From NCBI RefSeq assembly GCF_021442025.1, contig NZ_CP090446.1, forward strand, positions 1,116,001-1,180,000: a stretch of DNA of 64,000 nucleotides. The letters are read 5' to 3'. Source of the stretch: Sphingobacterium sp. SRCM116780. GTDB lineage: Bacteria > Bacteroidota > Bacteroidia > Sphingobacteriales > Sphingobacteriaceae. The notes beneath the pieces are model-generated. The model saw only the letters and a program-made list of their open reading frames with translations. It did not search any database and was not told where the DNA came from. A program made the translations under genes and the position numbers. Below, one piece after another: positions 42,991 to 52,973 of this stretch (position 1 is its first letter; the number at the start of each line of letters is the position of its first letter).

Positions 42991-43064
42991 GCGCTCATGG
43001 CTCAATTGGATAGAGCACCTGACTACGGATCAGGAGGTTAGGGGTTCGACTCCCTTTGAGCGCA
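42991..43064 (+). tRNA. tRNA-Arg(ACG), copy 2
   Basis: This 74-base tRNA is identical to the copy at 41801 except for the third acceptor pair: GCGCTCA/TGAGCGC here, GCACTCA/TGAGTGC there. The paired change keeps the stem intact. Anticodon ACG lies at 43025-43027. CCA is not encoded. A hairpin terminator follows. Confidence 0.97.
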
Positions 43065-43072
43065 CTATTTTG

Positions 43073-43104
43073 AAAAGCCTAATCAATATAACGATTAGGC
43101 TTTT
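43073..43104 (+). terminator. Terminator after the second tRNA-Arg
   Basis: A 12-bp stem (43073-43084 with 43093-43104) has an eight-base loop and continues into a T-rich tail. Confidence 0.9.
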
Positions 43105-43136
43105 ATTTTTTTAACTCTATTACTCTAAATACTACT

Positions 43137-43706
43137 ATGCTAAACCTTGTAATATTTGGCCCTCCGGGGGCAGGGAAGGGAACACAATCACAGAAACTTA
43201 TCGATAAATATCAATTAGTTCATGTTTCTACAGGTGATATCTTTAGAGCTCATATTCAAGATCAGACAGCTCTAGGTCAACAAGTAAGTCAGATTATTGC
43301 TGAAGGAAATTTGGTACCTGACTCGATTACGATTGCAATGTTGGAAGAGGAAGTGAAGAAAAATCCCGATGCAAAAGGATTTATTTTTGATGGTTTCCCA
43401 CGTACGGTGGCGCAAGCAGAGGCTTTGGACGCTTTTTTAGCAGGTATTAATTCTTCTATTTCAGTTGTTATTGCTTTAGATGTTAATGAAGACGAATTGA
43501 AAACACGCATTGCTAAACGTCAGGAAATTTCTGGACGCGCGGATGATGCTGCAGATAAATTGGTAAAACGTATAGATGAGTATTTTACAAAAACGATTCA
43601 TGTATTACCTTATTATGAAGCACAAGGTAAATTGTCTAAAGTAAACGGTATCGGTGATATTGATTTTATCTTTGGAGAGTTAACCGCTATTATTGACAAT
43701 TATTAA
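43137..43706 (+). CDS. adk: Adenylate kinase (short, LID-less form)
   Basis: This enzyme interconverts ATP plus AMP and two ADP. The P-loop is GPPGAGKGT at residues 8-16. STGDIFR and [11 protein letters not shown] are the AMP-binding and catalytic segments. The 189-residue protein goes from [13 protein letters not shown] directly to the last helices, lacking the zinc-binding LID insertion of longer bacterial forms. obg follows 38 bases later, so the pair is probably an operon. Confidence 0.97.
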   Translation: MLNLVIFGPPGAGKGTQSQKLIDKYQLVHVSTGDIFRAHIQDQTALGQQVSQIIAEGNLVPDSITIAMLEEEVKKNPDAKGFIFDGFPRTVAQAEALDAFLAGINSSISVVIALDVNEDELKTRIAKRQEISGRADDAADKLVKRIDEYFTKTIHVLPYYEAQGKLSKVNGIGDIDFIFGELTAIIDNY

Positions 43707-43744
43707 TAAAACGGAAACGTTTTAAAAAAACATATTTTATTTCT

Positions 43745-44743
43745 ATGGCGCAAGGCTCGAATTTTGTTGATTATGTGAAGGTGTGTTGTCGATCAGGACA
43801 CGGTGGGTCAGGTTCTGCGCATTTACATCGAGATAAGACAACCATGAAGGGAGGACCTGATGGTGGTGATGGTGGTCGTGGTGGTCATATTATTTTAAAA
43901 GGTAATACCCAGTTGTGGACATTATTGCATCTCAAGTACAGAAAGCATATTATTGCTTCTGGTGGAGAGTCCGGAAGTTCGGCTACAAGTACAGGTGCTT
44001 CGGGGAAAGACGAGATTTTGGAGGTCCCTGCTGGTACAGTTGCTAAAGATGCTGAAACGGGTGAGGTTTTATTCGAAATCACAGAAGATGGCGAAACGAA
44101 AATTCTGACTCCAGGTGGGAGAGGTGGTCTTGGTAACTGGCATTTCAAATCTTCGACACAACAAACACCTCGCTTTGCACAACCTGGTATGCCAGGACAA
44201 GAGCGTTGGATTATTTTGGAGTTGAAAGTATTGGCAGACGTTGGTTTAGTTGGTTTTCCAAATGCTGGAAAATCTACGTTATTATCCGTTGTTTCTGCAG
44301 CAAAACCAGAGATTGCGAATTATCCATTTACAACGTTAGTTCCCAACTTGGGGATTGTCAGCTATCGCGATAGCAAATCTTTTGTGATGGCAGATATTCC
44401 AGGTATTATTGAAGGAGCATCAGAAGGAAAAGGATTAGGTTACCGATTCTTAAGACATATTGAGCGTAATTCCGTTTTATTATTTATGGTACCTGCTGAT
44501 ACCGAGCGAACAATCAAACAAGAATATGATATTCTATTGAATGAACTATCGGTTTACAATCCTGAACTACGTGATAAACCAAAGCTATTGGCCATTACCA
44601 AATCGGATATGTTAGATGATGAGTTGGAGCGCGAGATGGAAAAAGAAGTTCCAGAAGGATTGCCGTATATTTTTATCTCTTCCGTAGCTGGCAAAAATAT
44701 TGTACAGCTGAAAGATATGATTTGGAAAGCGATAAATTCGTAG
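43745..44743 (+). CDS. obg: Obg family GTPase
   Basis: Obg is an essential GTPase acting in large ribosomal subunit maturation and stress signalling. The Gly-rich Obg fold (residues 1-160) contains [13 protein letters not shown] and the [10 protein letters not shown] segment. The GTPase domain has G1 [11 protein letters not shown]3 DIPGIIEGA and G4 TKSD. The 332-residue length lacks the C-terminal OCT domain of longer forms, which is common. It is the second gene of the adk-obg pair and is followed by a terminator. Confidence 0.97.
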   Translation: MAQGSNFVDYVKVCCRSGHGGSGSAHLHRDKTTMKGGPDGGDGGRGGHIILKGNTQLWTLLHLKYRKHIIASGGESGSSATSTGASGKDEILEVPAGTVAKDAETGEVLFEITEDGETKILTPGGRGGLGNWHFKSSTQQTPRFAQPGMPGQERWIILELKVLADVGLVGFPNAGKSTLLSVVSAAKPEIANYPFTTLVPNLGIVSYRDSKSFVMADIPGIIEGASEGKGLGYRFLRHIERNSVLLFMVPADTERTIKQEYDILLNELSVYNPELRDKPKLLAITKSDMLDDELEREMEKEVPEGLPYIFISSVAGKNIVQLKDMIWKAINS

Positions 44744-44764
44744 GACAAATAAGGTATATATATC

Positions 44765-44792
44765 AAGCGATTGCAAATTTTTGTAATCGCTT
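44765..44792 (+). terminator. Terminator after obg
   Basis: A 12-bp stem (44765-44776 with 44781-44792, one G-U pair) has a four-base loop followed by a T-run. Confidence 0.88.
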
Positions 44793-44859
44793 TTTTTATT
44801 GTTTGATATTGCGTTTTACAGCTATAAATAATATCTTTAATCAAATTAAAAGGTAAATT

Positions 44860-45204
44860 ATGAATCAATTAGGTCAAAAATATTGTGTTTCTTGTGGTAC
44901 TTTAATTAATGGGCAAGCTGAAATTTGTCCAACCTGTGGAGTAAGACAACCTGTTTATGGCTATCAGCAGCAAAATTTTAACGGTCCATTGAAAGATGAA
45001 CGTTGGTTGGCCTGTCTCTTATTTTGTATTTTTTTAGGTCCACTTGGTGTTCATCGTTTTTATGTAGGTAAGATCGGTACAGGTATCCTTCAACTCGTTA
45101 CGTTGGGTGGTTGTGGGATTTGGTATCTGATCGATATGGTATTTATTATTATTGGGAAGTTTACGGATTCGGAAGGAAATGTCATTAGCAATGGGGGATT
45201 GTAG
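44860..45204 (+). CDS. TM2 domain protein with N-terminal zinc ribbon
   Basis: The N-terminus is a zinc-ribbon-like double CxxC (YCVSCGTLINGQ, EICPTCGVRQP; residues about 6-30). The C-terminal part is a TM2 domain with two membrane helices joined by the conserved GPLGVHRFYVGK turn (about 66-77). The 114-residue length is usual. The function is unknown; such proteins are common small membrane proteins in Bacteroidota. The next feature is the carA leader promoter, so it is probably monocistronic. Confidence 0.9.
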   Translation: MNQLGQKYCVSCGTLINGQAEICPTCGVRQPVYGYQQQNFNGPLKDERWLACLLFCIFLGPLGVHRFYVGKIGTGILQLVTLGGCGIWYLIDMVFIIIGKFTDSEGNVISNGGL

Positions 45205-45298
45205 ATTTTGATAGATAGATATTTGAAAGGATTTTTTAGCTTTCAAAGGTAAAATGTAAATAATAAAAAAAACTCTTTTTAAATTGTTGCTTTTATTG

Positions 45299-45306
45299 TA
45301 CCTTTG
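45299..45306 (+). promoter_or_regulatory. -7 element of the carA leader transcript
   Basis: TACCTTTG matches TAnnTTTG exactly. A TTTT run at 45276-45279, 19 bases upstream, is a degenerate -33 element. The expected start is about 45311-45313. Confidence 0.65.
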
Positions 45307-45312
45307 TCTCCT

Positions 45313-45390
45313 GTGAAAATTGACGTAAATCCTTTCGCAAATGTTATAAAAAACGATGTAATTGTATCGTTGAATCAATTATTTAATTGA
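45313..45390 (+). CDS. Candidate carA leader peptide (25 codons)
   Basis: A GTG-initiated frame of 25 codons (peptide starts MKIDVNPFANVIKND, ends NQLFN) begins at the expected transcription start, so it would be leaderless. It ends in tandem TGA codons seven bases before an attenuator-like hairpin. It resembles the layout of classical leader-peptide attenuation, but coding is not proven. It could equally be a non-coding leader. Confidence 0.35.
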   Translation: MKIDVNPFANVIKNDVIVSLNQLFN

Positions 45391-45396
45391 TGAACT

Positions 45397-45418
45397 GGCC
45401 CGTTTAAGGGCTTTTTTT
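45397..45418 (+). terminator. Attenuator-like hairpin upstream of carA
   Basis: GCCC (45398-45401) pairs with GGGC (45408-45411), extended by one G-U pair, and is followed by seven T. It lies 57 bases before the carA ATG. A preceding helix, TCAATTA/TAATTGA (45375-45390 region), could compete with it. Confidence 0.6.
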
Positions 45419-45474
45419 ATAACCTTATAGGAAGGATTTAAAATAAGGAAAAAACAATTTATAATTTATAAATA

Positions 45475-46575
45475 ATGACCAACTACAGCAAATTGCCTGC
45501 AATTTTAGTTTTAGAAGACGGAACAGTTTACCACGGAAAAGCTGCTGGTAAAATTGGAACGACTACTGGTGAGATTTGTTTCAATACCGGAACGACAGGT
45601 TACCAAGAGATTTTTACCGATCCTTCTTACTTTGGACAAATCATGGTAACGACCAATGCCCACATTGGTAACTATGGAATTGACGAAGATGATACTGAAT
45701 CGAATAAGATTCAAATAGCAGGGTTAGTTTGTAAGAATTATAATATTAACTATAGCCGTAAAATGGCAGATGAATCTATTCAAAGCTATTTTGAAGAAGG
45801 AAATTTAGTTGGTATTTCAGATATTGACACCCGTTCATTGGTTCGTCATATTCGTGATAAAGGTGCGATGAATGCCATCATCTCATCAGAAAATCTGGAT
45901 GTAGACGCGTTGAAAGCAAAATTATCAACAGTACCTTCCATGGACGGATTGGAATTGTCTTCCCATGTAACGACTACAGAGCCTTATTTTTACGGAAATG
46001 AAGATGCTGCAGTTCGTGTTGCAGTATTGGACTTAGGGATTAAAAAGAACATCCTTCGCAATTTTGATGCAAGAGAAGTATATGCTAAGGTATTCCCAGC
46101 GAAAACAACTTTTGCAGAGATGGAAGAATGGAGCCCATCTGGATATTTTATCTCTAATGGTCCTGGCGATCCTGCAGCAATGGATTATGCTATTCAAACA
46201 GTAAAAGAGATCTTAGCTGCAGATCAACCGATGTTTGGTATCTGTCTAGGACACCAAATATTAGCATTGGCAAATGATATCCGTACGCAAAAAATGCATA
46301 ACGGTCACCGTGGAATTAACCATCCTGTGAAAAACATCATTGCTAACCGTTGTGAAATTACGTCACAAAACCATGGTTTTGGGGTTGTTGCAGAAGATAT
46401 TAAGCGATCAGATAAAGTAGAGATCACACACGTCAACTTAAATGATCAATCGATAGAAGGTATCCGTATAAAAGGAAAAAATGCATTTTCGGTACAATAT
46501 CACCCAGAATCATCACCTGGACCACACGATTCACGTTATTTGTTTGACGATTTCATTCAGTTGATTAAAAAATAA
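45475..46575 (+). CDS. carA: Carbamoyl-phosphate synthase small (glutaminase) subunit
   Basis: CarA releases ammonia from glutamine for carbamoyl phosphate synthesis, feeding pyrimidine and arginine pathways. The N-terminal domain opens with LPAILVLEDGTVYHGKA and contains GEICFNTGTTGYQEIFTDPSYFGQ. The C-terminal class I amidotransferase has the nucleophile in MFGICLGHQ and the His/Glu pair in QYHPESSPGPHD. The length of 366 residues is standard. carB is not adjacent; a terminator follows and eno is next. The leader region suggests transcriptional attenuation. Confidence 0.97.
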   Translation: MTNYSKLPAILVLEDGTVYHGKAAGKIGTTTGEICFNTGTTGYQEIFTDPSYFGQIMVTTNAHIGNYGIDEDDTESNKIQIAGLVCKNYNINYSRKMADESIQSYFEEGNLVGISDIDTRSLVRHIRDKGAMNAIISSENLDVDALKAKLSTVPSMDGLELSSHVTTTEPYFYGNEDAAVRVAVLDLGIKKNILRNFDAREVYAKVFPAKTTFAEMEEWSPSGYFISNGPGDPAAMDYAIQTVKEILAADQPMFGICLGHQILALANDIRTQKMHNGHRGINHPVKNIIANRCEITSQNHGFGVVAEDIKRSDKVEITHVNLNDQSIEGIRIKGKNAFSVQYHPESSPGPHDSRYLFDDFIQLIKK

Positions 46576-46590
46576 TTGATCCATATATCG

Positions 46591-46616
46591 AAGAGGTTAG
46601 CTTTTGCTAACCTCTT
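46591..46616 (+). terminator. Terminator after carA
   Basis: An 11-bp stem (46591-46601 with 46606-46616) with a TTTT loop and a T-run tail lies 15 bases after the stop. Confidence 0.92.
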
Positions 46617-46663
46617 TTTTATTTTAAATATGTTCCTTTATGTTATAAAATTGTCGCTAACGT

Positions 46664-46694
46664 TTTTTAATAAGCTCAATTTTATTTATATTTG
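46664..46694 (+). promoter_or_regulatory. eno promoter
   Basis: TATATTTG (46687-46694) is an exact -7 element, with TTTT (46664-46667) 19 bases upstream as a near -33. The roughly 80-base leader contains a 7-bp hairpin, TTAGTGT/ACACTAA (46719-46739). Confidence 0.7.
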
Positions 46695-46722
46695 ATTGTT
46701 AAATTAGAATATAATTTTTTAG

Positions 46723-48078
<1,356 letters not shown>

Positions 48079-48097
48079 TAAGTAATCGAATCTATAT

Positions 48098-48134
48098 AAA
48101 AAAGCGACTTTACCGAGGTAAAAGTCGCTTTTTT
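48098..48134. terminator. Bidirectional terminator between eno and DUF72 genes
   Basis: A long stem (48098-48114 with 48117-48134, one bulged A) with A-run and T-run ends lies between the convergent stops. Confidence 0.9.
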
Positions 48135-48138
48135 TGTG

Positions 48139-49017
48139 TTAGAATAAGGTGGTTTTATGTGGACCCCTCAAGTTAAGATCAAATTCTTTATTCAATTGAT
48201 CGATAAAGTAGGTGGCCAATAGGGGAGATTCTACTTCAATATTTTGGTGAATAAAGAAATATAACTTTTGTAAACCAGCTGCTCTCCATTGTTTGATAAC
48301 TTGTATCCAATCATCCAAACGCTGATAATCGGAGGGATGATTAGCTCCAACATAACGAACAAAGGCTATTGGGGTTGTCAATCGCATATGTAGCATATCA
48401 CGTCGGCCAGCCGTGTCTACCAAAATATTGGTGACGCCATGATCTTCCAATAGTTTATAAAAAGATTGGGCGATTTCTCCATTAGCAAACCATTCCTCGT
48501 TTCGTACTTCTAACGCTAGAGGCATACCCTTTGGAAAATTCTTTAAAAATTCTTCTAAACGTGCGATGTCTTTGGGCTTATAATTATCGTGCATTTGCAA
48601 GAATATCATGCCTAATTTTTCTTCAAAAAAAGCAATGGCATCAGTAAAAGCACGTACTTTCTCATCCGTCTGAAGTAAACGGCTATAGTGACTGATGGAT
48701 TGTGGTATCTTTGGGAAAAACTTAAAATCTGCAGGTGTTTTTTCTTTCCAAGTGTTCACCTGTTCTTTGGAAGGACTATTATAGAAGGTAGCATTGAGCT
48801 CTACGCTATTAAATTGTTGACTATAATATACTAACTCATCTTTTGTTCCTCTGGGGTAAAAACCCTTTAAATCAGCCTTATTCCACTTCGCACAACCCAC
48901 AGAGACTTCAAAAGGTTGATCATTTTTATATTGGTTTAATAATTTTATTGTATCGGAAGAAACAGGCGGTAATTTAAAGTCTACTTCTTCAGGATGTTCA
49001 ACTTGTCCAAATTTCAT
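48139..49017 (-). CDS. DUF72 domain protein
   Basis: This is a TIM-barrel-like protein of the DUF72 (YecE) family, of unknown function. The family segments VGCAKWNKADLKGFYPRGTK, YYSQQFNSVELNATFYNSP and LALEVRNEEWF are all visible. The 292-residue length is normal. Its start overlaps the end of the MFS gene by four bases, so it is translationally coupled as the last gene of the YceH-MFS-DUF72 operon. Confidence 0.9.
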   Translation of the reverse strand: MKFGQVEHPEEVDFKLPPVSSDTIKLLNQYKNDQPFEVSVGCAKWNKADLKGFYPRGTKDELVYYSQQFNSVELNATFYNSPSKEQVNTWKEKTPADFKFFPKIPQSISHYSRLLQTDEKVRAFTDAIAFFEEKLGMIFLQMHDNYKPKDIARLEEFLKNFPKGMPLALEVRNEEWFANGEIAQSFYKLLEDHGVTNILVDTAGRRDMLHMRLTTPIAFVRYVGANHPSDYQRLDDWIQVIKQWRAAGLQKLYFFIHQNIEVESPLLATYFIDQLNKEFDLNLRGPHKTTLF

Positions 49018-50204
49018 ATTGTCTGATTTCTTAATTGTTTATCAAAAAGTAAATGAGCAATTAAAGCTGCTATGCTATATATTAGTCCTACTACAATAAC
49101 TCCGTTCCATTCATAATGTTGCCAAGCTTGAGCTGCAAAATAAGTACCTGATGCACCTCCAATAAAATAACTGACCATGTAAACCGTATTCAAACGATTA
49201 TTGGCTCCTAAATTTAGAGCATAAAAGTCACCTTGATTAAGGATATGCATCGATTGTAATCCAAGATCGATTAAAATAATGCCGATAATCAGACCGATAT
49301 AAAAAGAACCTAGCACGGAAAAGAAGAACCAGCTGAGCAACATGATGCAGATACCTGCCGTGATGATATGACGCTGGTTGTACCGTACTGTAAATTTATT
49401 AACAAATGCAGCAGCCAACGCTCCACAAGCTCCAAAGAGTCCAAATGATCCTGCCATGGCAGCTCCATCAAAAAATGGAGGTCCTTGTAGATGAAAAACT
49501 AAGGTTGTAAAGAAGGCTGAAAACGAACCAAAACCCATGGCTCCTCGAAAAGAAGCTAATTGCAAAACAGGTTGAGATTTTGCAAAAGACCAAATAGATT
49601 TCATTAATTCGGTATAGGTGCCTTTAAAACTAGGATTTAATTCGGGTAGCTTAAAGGCTAAGATGGAAGCCGTTAAAAGCATAATAGCAGCTGCAATCCA
49701 ATACATCTCCCGCCAACCTAACCAAGAGCCTACAAAACCACTGATGACGCGTGATAATAATATACCGATCAAAAGCCCAGACATCACCATTCCTATGGCT
49801 GAAGATTGCTTGTCTTTTGAAGCAAGTTCTGCTGCCATGGGTACAAAGACTTGCGGGATAACGGATGTGAATCCGATGAAGAAACTAAAAATTGAAAGCA
49901 TTTGAATATTAGGCGATAAGGCCATTCCAATTAAAGCGATAATAATGAATACAAAGTCAATTAAAATCATTCGTTTCCGCTTAAACATATCACCAAGAGG
50001 CACGATGAAGAGCAATCCGCAAGCATATCCGATTTGGGTGAGCATAGCAATATTGCTGGCTACAGATTCAGATACCTGTATATCTTTGGCAATAAGCGCT
50101 AAGAGTGGTTGATTGTAATAATTATTGGCGACAACTAAACCAGTAGCAATGGTCATTAACCACAGTAAGCTATTGGTTAAAGTTGGCTTTGTTTTTTCAT
50201 GCAT
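49014..50204 (-). CDS. MFS transporter
   Basis: This 396-residue protein has 12 predicted membrane helices, with the loop 2-3 motif GDMFKRKRMI, a variant of the MFS GxLxDRxGRR signature. The opening TIATGLVVANNYYNQPLLALIAKDI is typical of the YgaY/YnfM-like group of drug and metabolite exporters common in Bacteroidota. The substrate is unknown. It is the middle gene of a leftward operon: 10 bases after the YceH gene and overlapping the DUF72 gene by four bases. Confidence 0.9.
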   Translation of the reverse strand: MHEKTKPTLTNSLLWLMTIATGLVVANNYYNQPLLALIAKDIQVSESVASNIAMLTQIGYACGLLFIVPLGDMFKRKRMILIDFVFIIIALIGMALSPNIQMLSIFSFFIGFTSVIPQVFVPMAAELASKDKQSSAIGMVMSGLLIGILLSRVISGFVGSWLGWREMYWIAAAIMLLTASILAFKLPELNPSFKGTYTELMKSIWSFAKSQPVLQLASFRGAMGFGSFSAFFTTLVFHLQGPPFFDGAAMAGSFGLFGACGALAAAFVNKFTVRYNQRHIITAGICIMLLSWFFFSVLGSFYIGLIIGIILIDLGLQSMHILNQGDFYALNLGANNRLNTVYMVSYFIGGASGTYFAAQAWQHYEWNGVIVVGLIYSIAALIAHLLFDKQLRNQTI

Positions 50205-50214
50205 GTGAAGTTAT

Positions 50215-50859
50215 TTAATGAAGCTCATCCCAAAGGTCTTGAAGTTGTTGTTTCAATTGCGATACTTCTTGTTCTAATGTTTCTATTCTTTTATGGAGCT
50301 GTTCTGTGTTTTCTGATGAAGTAGTAGACTGTTCGAATTGTTCCAGATTAATTTCACCTAGGACATGGATGTAACGAATCTCCTTGTGACCGGGTTGCTT
50401 CGTTAATGCTTTTACGAATCCTTCTGAAGCTAATTTCTCCAGATGCTCATTGATGTCTTCCAAGGTATCAAAATCATAAAGACGTCCTGAATTTGAATTT
50501 ATTTCTCCAGCAGTTAATGGACCTCGAAGTAAAAGTAGGCAGATAATGGCTAATTCTGAAGGAACCAAAGGAAATTGTATAGCGAAATTGTGTTTATATT
50601 TTGTTACGCGACTTCCTCCACCAACAACATGCGCAATGAGCCCTTTTTTTCTCAAAATATCTAACGTCTTGATAATCGTGTCTTCGGAATAATTGACAAC
50701 AGGTCTACGCGCTGTTTTTTGATTACATGCACTTTGAAGACCATTCAGTGACATCGGATAATACTCTGGGGTAGTTCTTGATTTCTCGATCAAAGCACCT
50801 AATATACGTTGCTCTTCAGCGGATAATTGAGGTATTGAGATAGGTTCCATAAATTTCAT
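50215..50859 (-). CDS. YceH family (DUF480) protein
   Basis: YceH proteins consist of two winged-helix domains and have no settled function. The core reads LSAEEQRILGALIEKSRTTPEYYPMSLNGL, quoted in part as IEKSRTTPEYYPMS, then ACNQKTARRPV and GSRVTKYKHNF, very close to the family pattern. The C-terminal tail is a predicted coiled coil. A minus-strand CATATTTG (50879 to 50872) resembling a -7 element implies a start near 50865, so I use ATG at 50859; 50850 is also possible. It is the first gene of the three-gene operon. Confidence 0.88.
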   Translation of the reverse strand: MKFMEPISIPQLSAEEQRILGALIEKSRTTPEYYPMSLNGLQSACNQKTARRPVVNYSEDTIIKTLDILRKKGLIAHVVGGGSRVTKYKHNFAIQFPLVPSELAIICLLLLRGPLTAGEINSNSGRLYDFDTLEDINEHLEKLASEGFVKALTKQPGHKEIRYIHVLGEINLEQFEQSTTSSENTEQLHKRIETLEQEVSQLKQQLQDLWDELH

Positions 50860-50983
50860 TTTAATTGAAATCAAATATGCTGTTTTTTAGAAGGGCAAAC
50901 AATTATTTCTTAAAATATTATCCACAATAAAAAGCGATAAAGTTGCTTTTTGCTATCTTCGTAATGTTTTTAATTCCACTGTT

Positions 50984-51889
50984 TTGTTAAAGATCGCTTT
51001 TCATCCTGAATATATTCATCCCGTACGTGAAGGTCATCGGTTTCCGATGGGAAAATATGAATTGATTCCCTTGCAATTGCTGCATGAAGGACTGGTGAAA
51101 AAGGAGAATTTTTTTCAACCTGCTTTGGCTACATTTGAAACAGCATGTTTAGCCCATGATCCTGAGTATGTGAAATCCGTTTTTGACCTTGCTTTGGATG
51201 CTAAGATGATCCGCAGAATTGGCTTTCCATTGACCAAAAGTTTGGTCGATCGTGAACGATATCTATTGAATGGAACGATACAAGCAGCGTTATATGCACA
51301 GGAATATGGAGTAGCATTTAATATTGCTGGAGGAACCCATCATGCAGGTTATGATTTTGGAGAAGGGTTTTGTTTGCTCAATGATCAAGCTGTCGCTGCT
51401 CGCTATTTATTGGAACAGCAATTAGCAACACGGATCTTAATCATTGATTTGGATGTGCATCAAGGAAATGGTACGGCACATATATTTGCAGATGATGATC
51501 GCGTTTTTACTTTCTCAATACATGGTGAAAAGAACTTTCCATTTATTAAAGAACGATCAGACTTAGATATTCCTGTGGCAGATGGTATAACCGATGTGAC
51601 CTACTTAGCGCTATTAGAAACACATTTACCGCAGCTTTTTGAGAAAGTAAAACCTAATTTTGTTTTTTACCAAGCTGGTGTTGATATTTTAGAAACGGAC
51701 AAATTGGGTAAACTGAAGCTAACAGCAGCAGCTTGTAAAATGAGGGATGCACTGGTTTTTGAGCATTGTCTGCAACAGCAAGTCCCTGTTCAGGTAAGTA
51801 TGGGAGGTGGATATTCCGTTCATATGAAAGATATTGTCAATGCACATTGTCAAACTTATAAAACGGCAATTGATTTATATAAATTTTAA
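50984..51889 (+). CDS. Histone-deacetylase family amidohydrolase
   Basis: This zinc-dependent deacetylase of the arginase/HDAC fold would act on acetylated small molecules or proteins, as with AcuC or acetylpolyamine hydrolases. The active-site segments are GGTHHAGYDFGEGFC (tandem His), DLDVHQGNGTA (zinc Asp and His) and QAGVDILETDKLGK (third ligand). The 301-residue length is typical. The start is TTG at 50984; no in-frame ATG lies before the conserved FHPEYIHP. It heads a run with the nucleoid-associated and DUF3810 genes (gaps of 21 and 7 bases). Confidence 0.92.
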   Translation: MLKIAFHPEYIHPVREGHRFPMGKYELIPLQLLHEGLVKKENFFQPALATFETACLAHDPEYVKSVFDLALDAKMIRRIGFPLTKSLVDRERYLLNGTIQAALYAQEYGVAFNIAGGTHHAGYDFGEGFCLLNDQAVAARYLLEQQLATRILIIDLDVHQGNGTAHIFADDDRVFTFSIHGEKNFPFIKERSDLDIPVADGITDVTYLALLETHLPQLFEKVKPNFVFYQAGVDILETDKLGKLKLTAAACKMRDALVFEHCLQQQVPVQVSMGGGYSVHMKDIVNAHCQTYKTAIDLYKF

Positions 51890-51910
51890 AATAAGACTTA
51901 AATAAGAAAT

Positions 51911-52966
51911 ATGTTTTTTCATCAAGATGCTACTTTTGAACAACTTTCCATCCATCGTGTAGGAAATAAATCGCAAGAAGAGTTTTACATTTTATCAGAA
52001 CAGTCTGTTTCATTGGAAAATGATGAGGTATTGCCACCTTTATTGATGCAATATTTTATGGGGCCATTTGCAAAAATAAATGAAGTATATCGGTTATTCC
52101 ATCCTAATGGCGAATTGGAATTGAATGAAATCTATTATTTCACCAAGCAGTTTTTTAAAGGTCAATTACCCTTTCATGAATTTTCACAACAAGTGGCCAA
52201 ACATCTCTATGAAGTGTGTATGCATCCGAAGATTAAACCAGGAGAGGTCTACATTGTATCTTTGAAAAATGTACAAATTGAGGGAGAAAATCACGATGCC
52301 ATTGGTATTTTCAAATCTGAGAATAAGGAAACTTATCTAAAAGTATACCCGAATCAAGGTGGTTTTCAATTGGATTACGAGCAAGAGGCAATCAATATCA
52401 ATAAATTGGATAAAGGTGTTATTATTGTCAATGTAGAAGAGGAAGAAGGGTATAAGGTTTTGGTAGTCGATCAAACCAATAAAACTGAAGCCGTGTATTG
52501 GAAAGATGATTTCTTAAAGATCAAAATCCGTAATGATGATTTTAATCAAACAGGTAACTACCTGAAAGTCTATAAGAACTTTGTTACGGAAAAATTAGAT
52601 GATATGTTTGAATTAGGAAAGGCTGATAAAATTGATCTGCTTAATAAATCAATGAATTACTTCAAAGAGAAAGAAACTTTTGACCAAGAGGAATTTGAAG
52701 AAGAAGTAATCGGCAACCCTATTGCAGCGACGATGTTCAATGATTTCCGAGCTGGTTTTGAAGACGAATTTGAAACTCCTTTTCAAAGTAGCTTTGATAT
52801 CGCGGATAAAGCCGTGAAAAAAATGGAGGCGTCTTACAAAACTGTTTTAAAATTGGATAAAAACTTTCATATCTACCTCCACGGTAAACGGGAATATGTG
52901 GAGAGAGGTTTTGATGAAGATAAAGGTATGAATTACTATAAGTTATATTTTGAAAACGAAAGCTAA
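51911..52966 (+). CDS. Nucleoid-associated protein (NdpA/YejK-like)
   Basis: This 351-residue protein resembles the 37-kDa nucleoid-associated family. The N-terminus (FEQLSIHRVGNKSQEEFYIL), the central EVYIVSLKNVQIEGENHDAIGIFKSE, quoted in part as NHDAIGIFKSE, and the KIRNDDFNQTGNYLKVYKNF-like core match the family layout. It is highly acidic overall. It probably binds nucleoid components, though its exact role is unknown. It lies in the middle of the HDAC-family operon, and the pairing of a deacetylase with a nucleoid protein is suggestive but unproven. Confidence 0.85.
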   Translation: MFFHQDATFEQLSIHRVGNKSQEEFYILSEQSVSLENDEVLPPLLMQYFMGPFAKINEVYRLFHPNGELELNEIYYFTKQFFKGQLPFHEFSQQVAKHLYEVCMHPKIKPGEVYIVSLKNVQIEGENHDAIGIFKSENKETYLKVYPNQGGFQLDYEQEAININKLDKGVIIVNVEEEEGYKVLVVDQTNKTEAVYWKDDFLKIKIRNDDFNQTGNYLKVYKNFVTEKLDDMFELGKADKIDLLNKSMNYFKEKETFDQEEFEEEVIGNPIAATMFNDFRAGFEDEFETPFQSSFDIADKAVKKMEASYKTVLKLDKNFHIYLHGKREYVERGFDEDKGMNYYKLYFENES

Positions 52967-52973
52967 TATTTAG

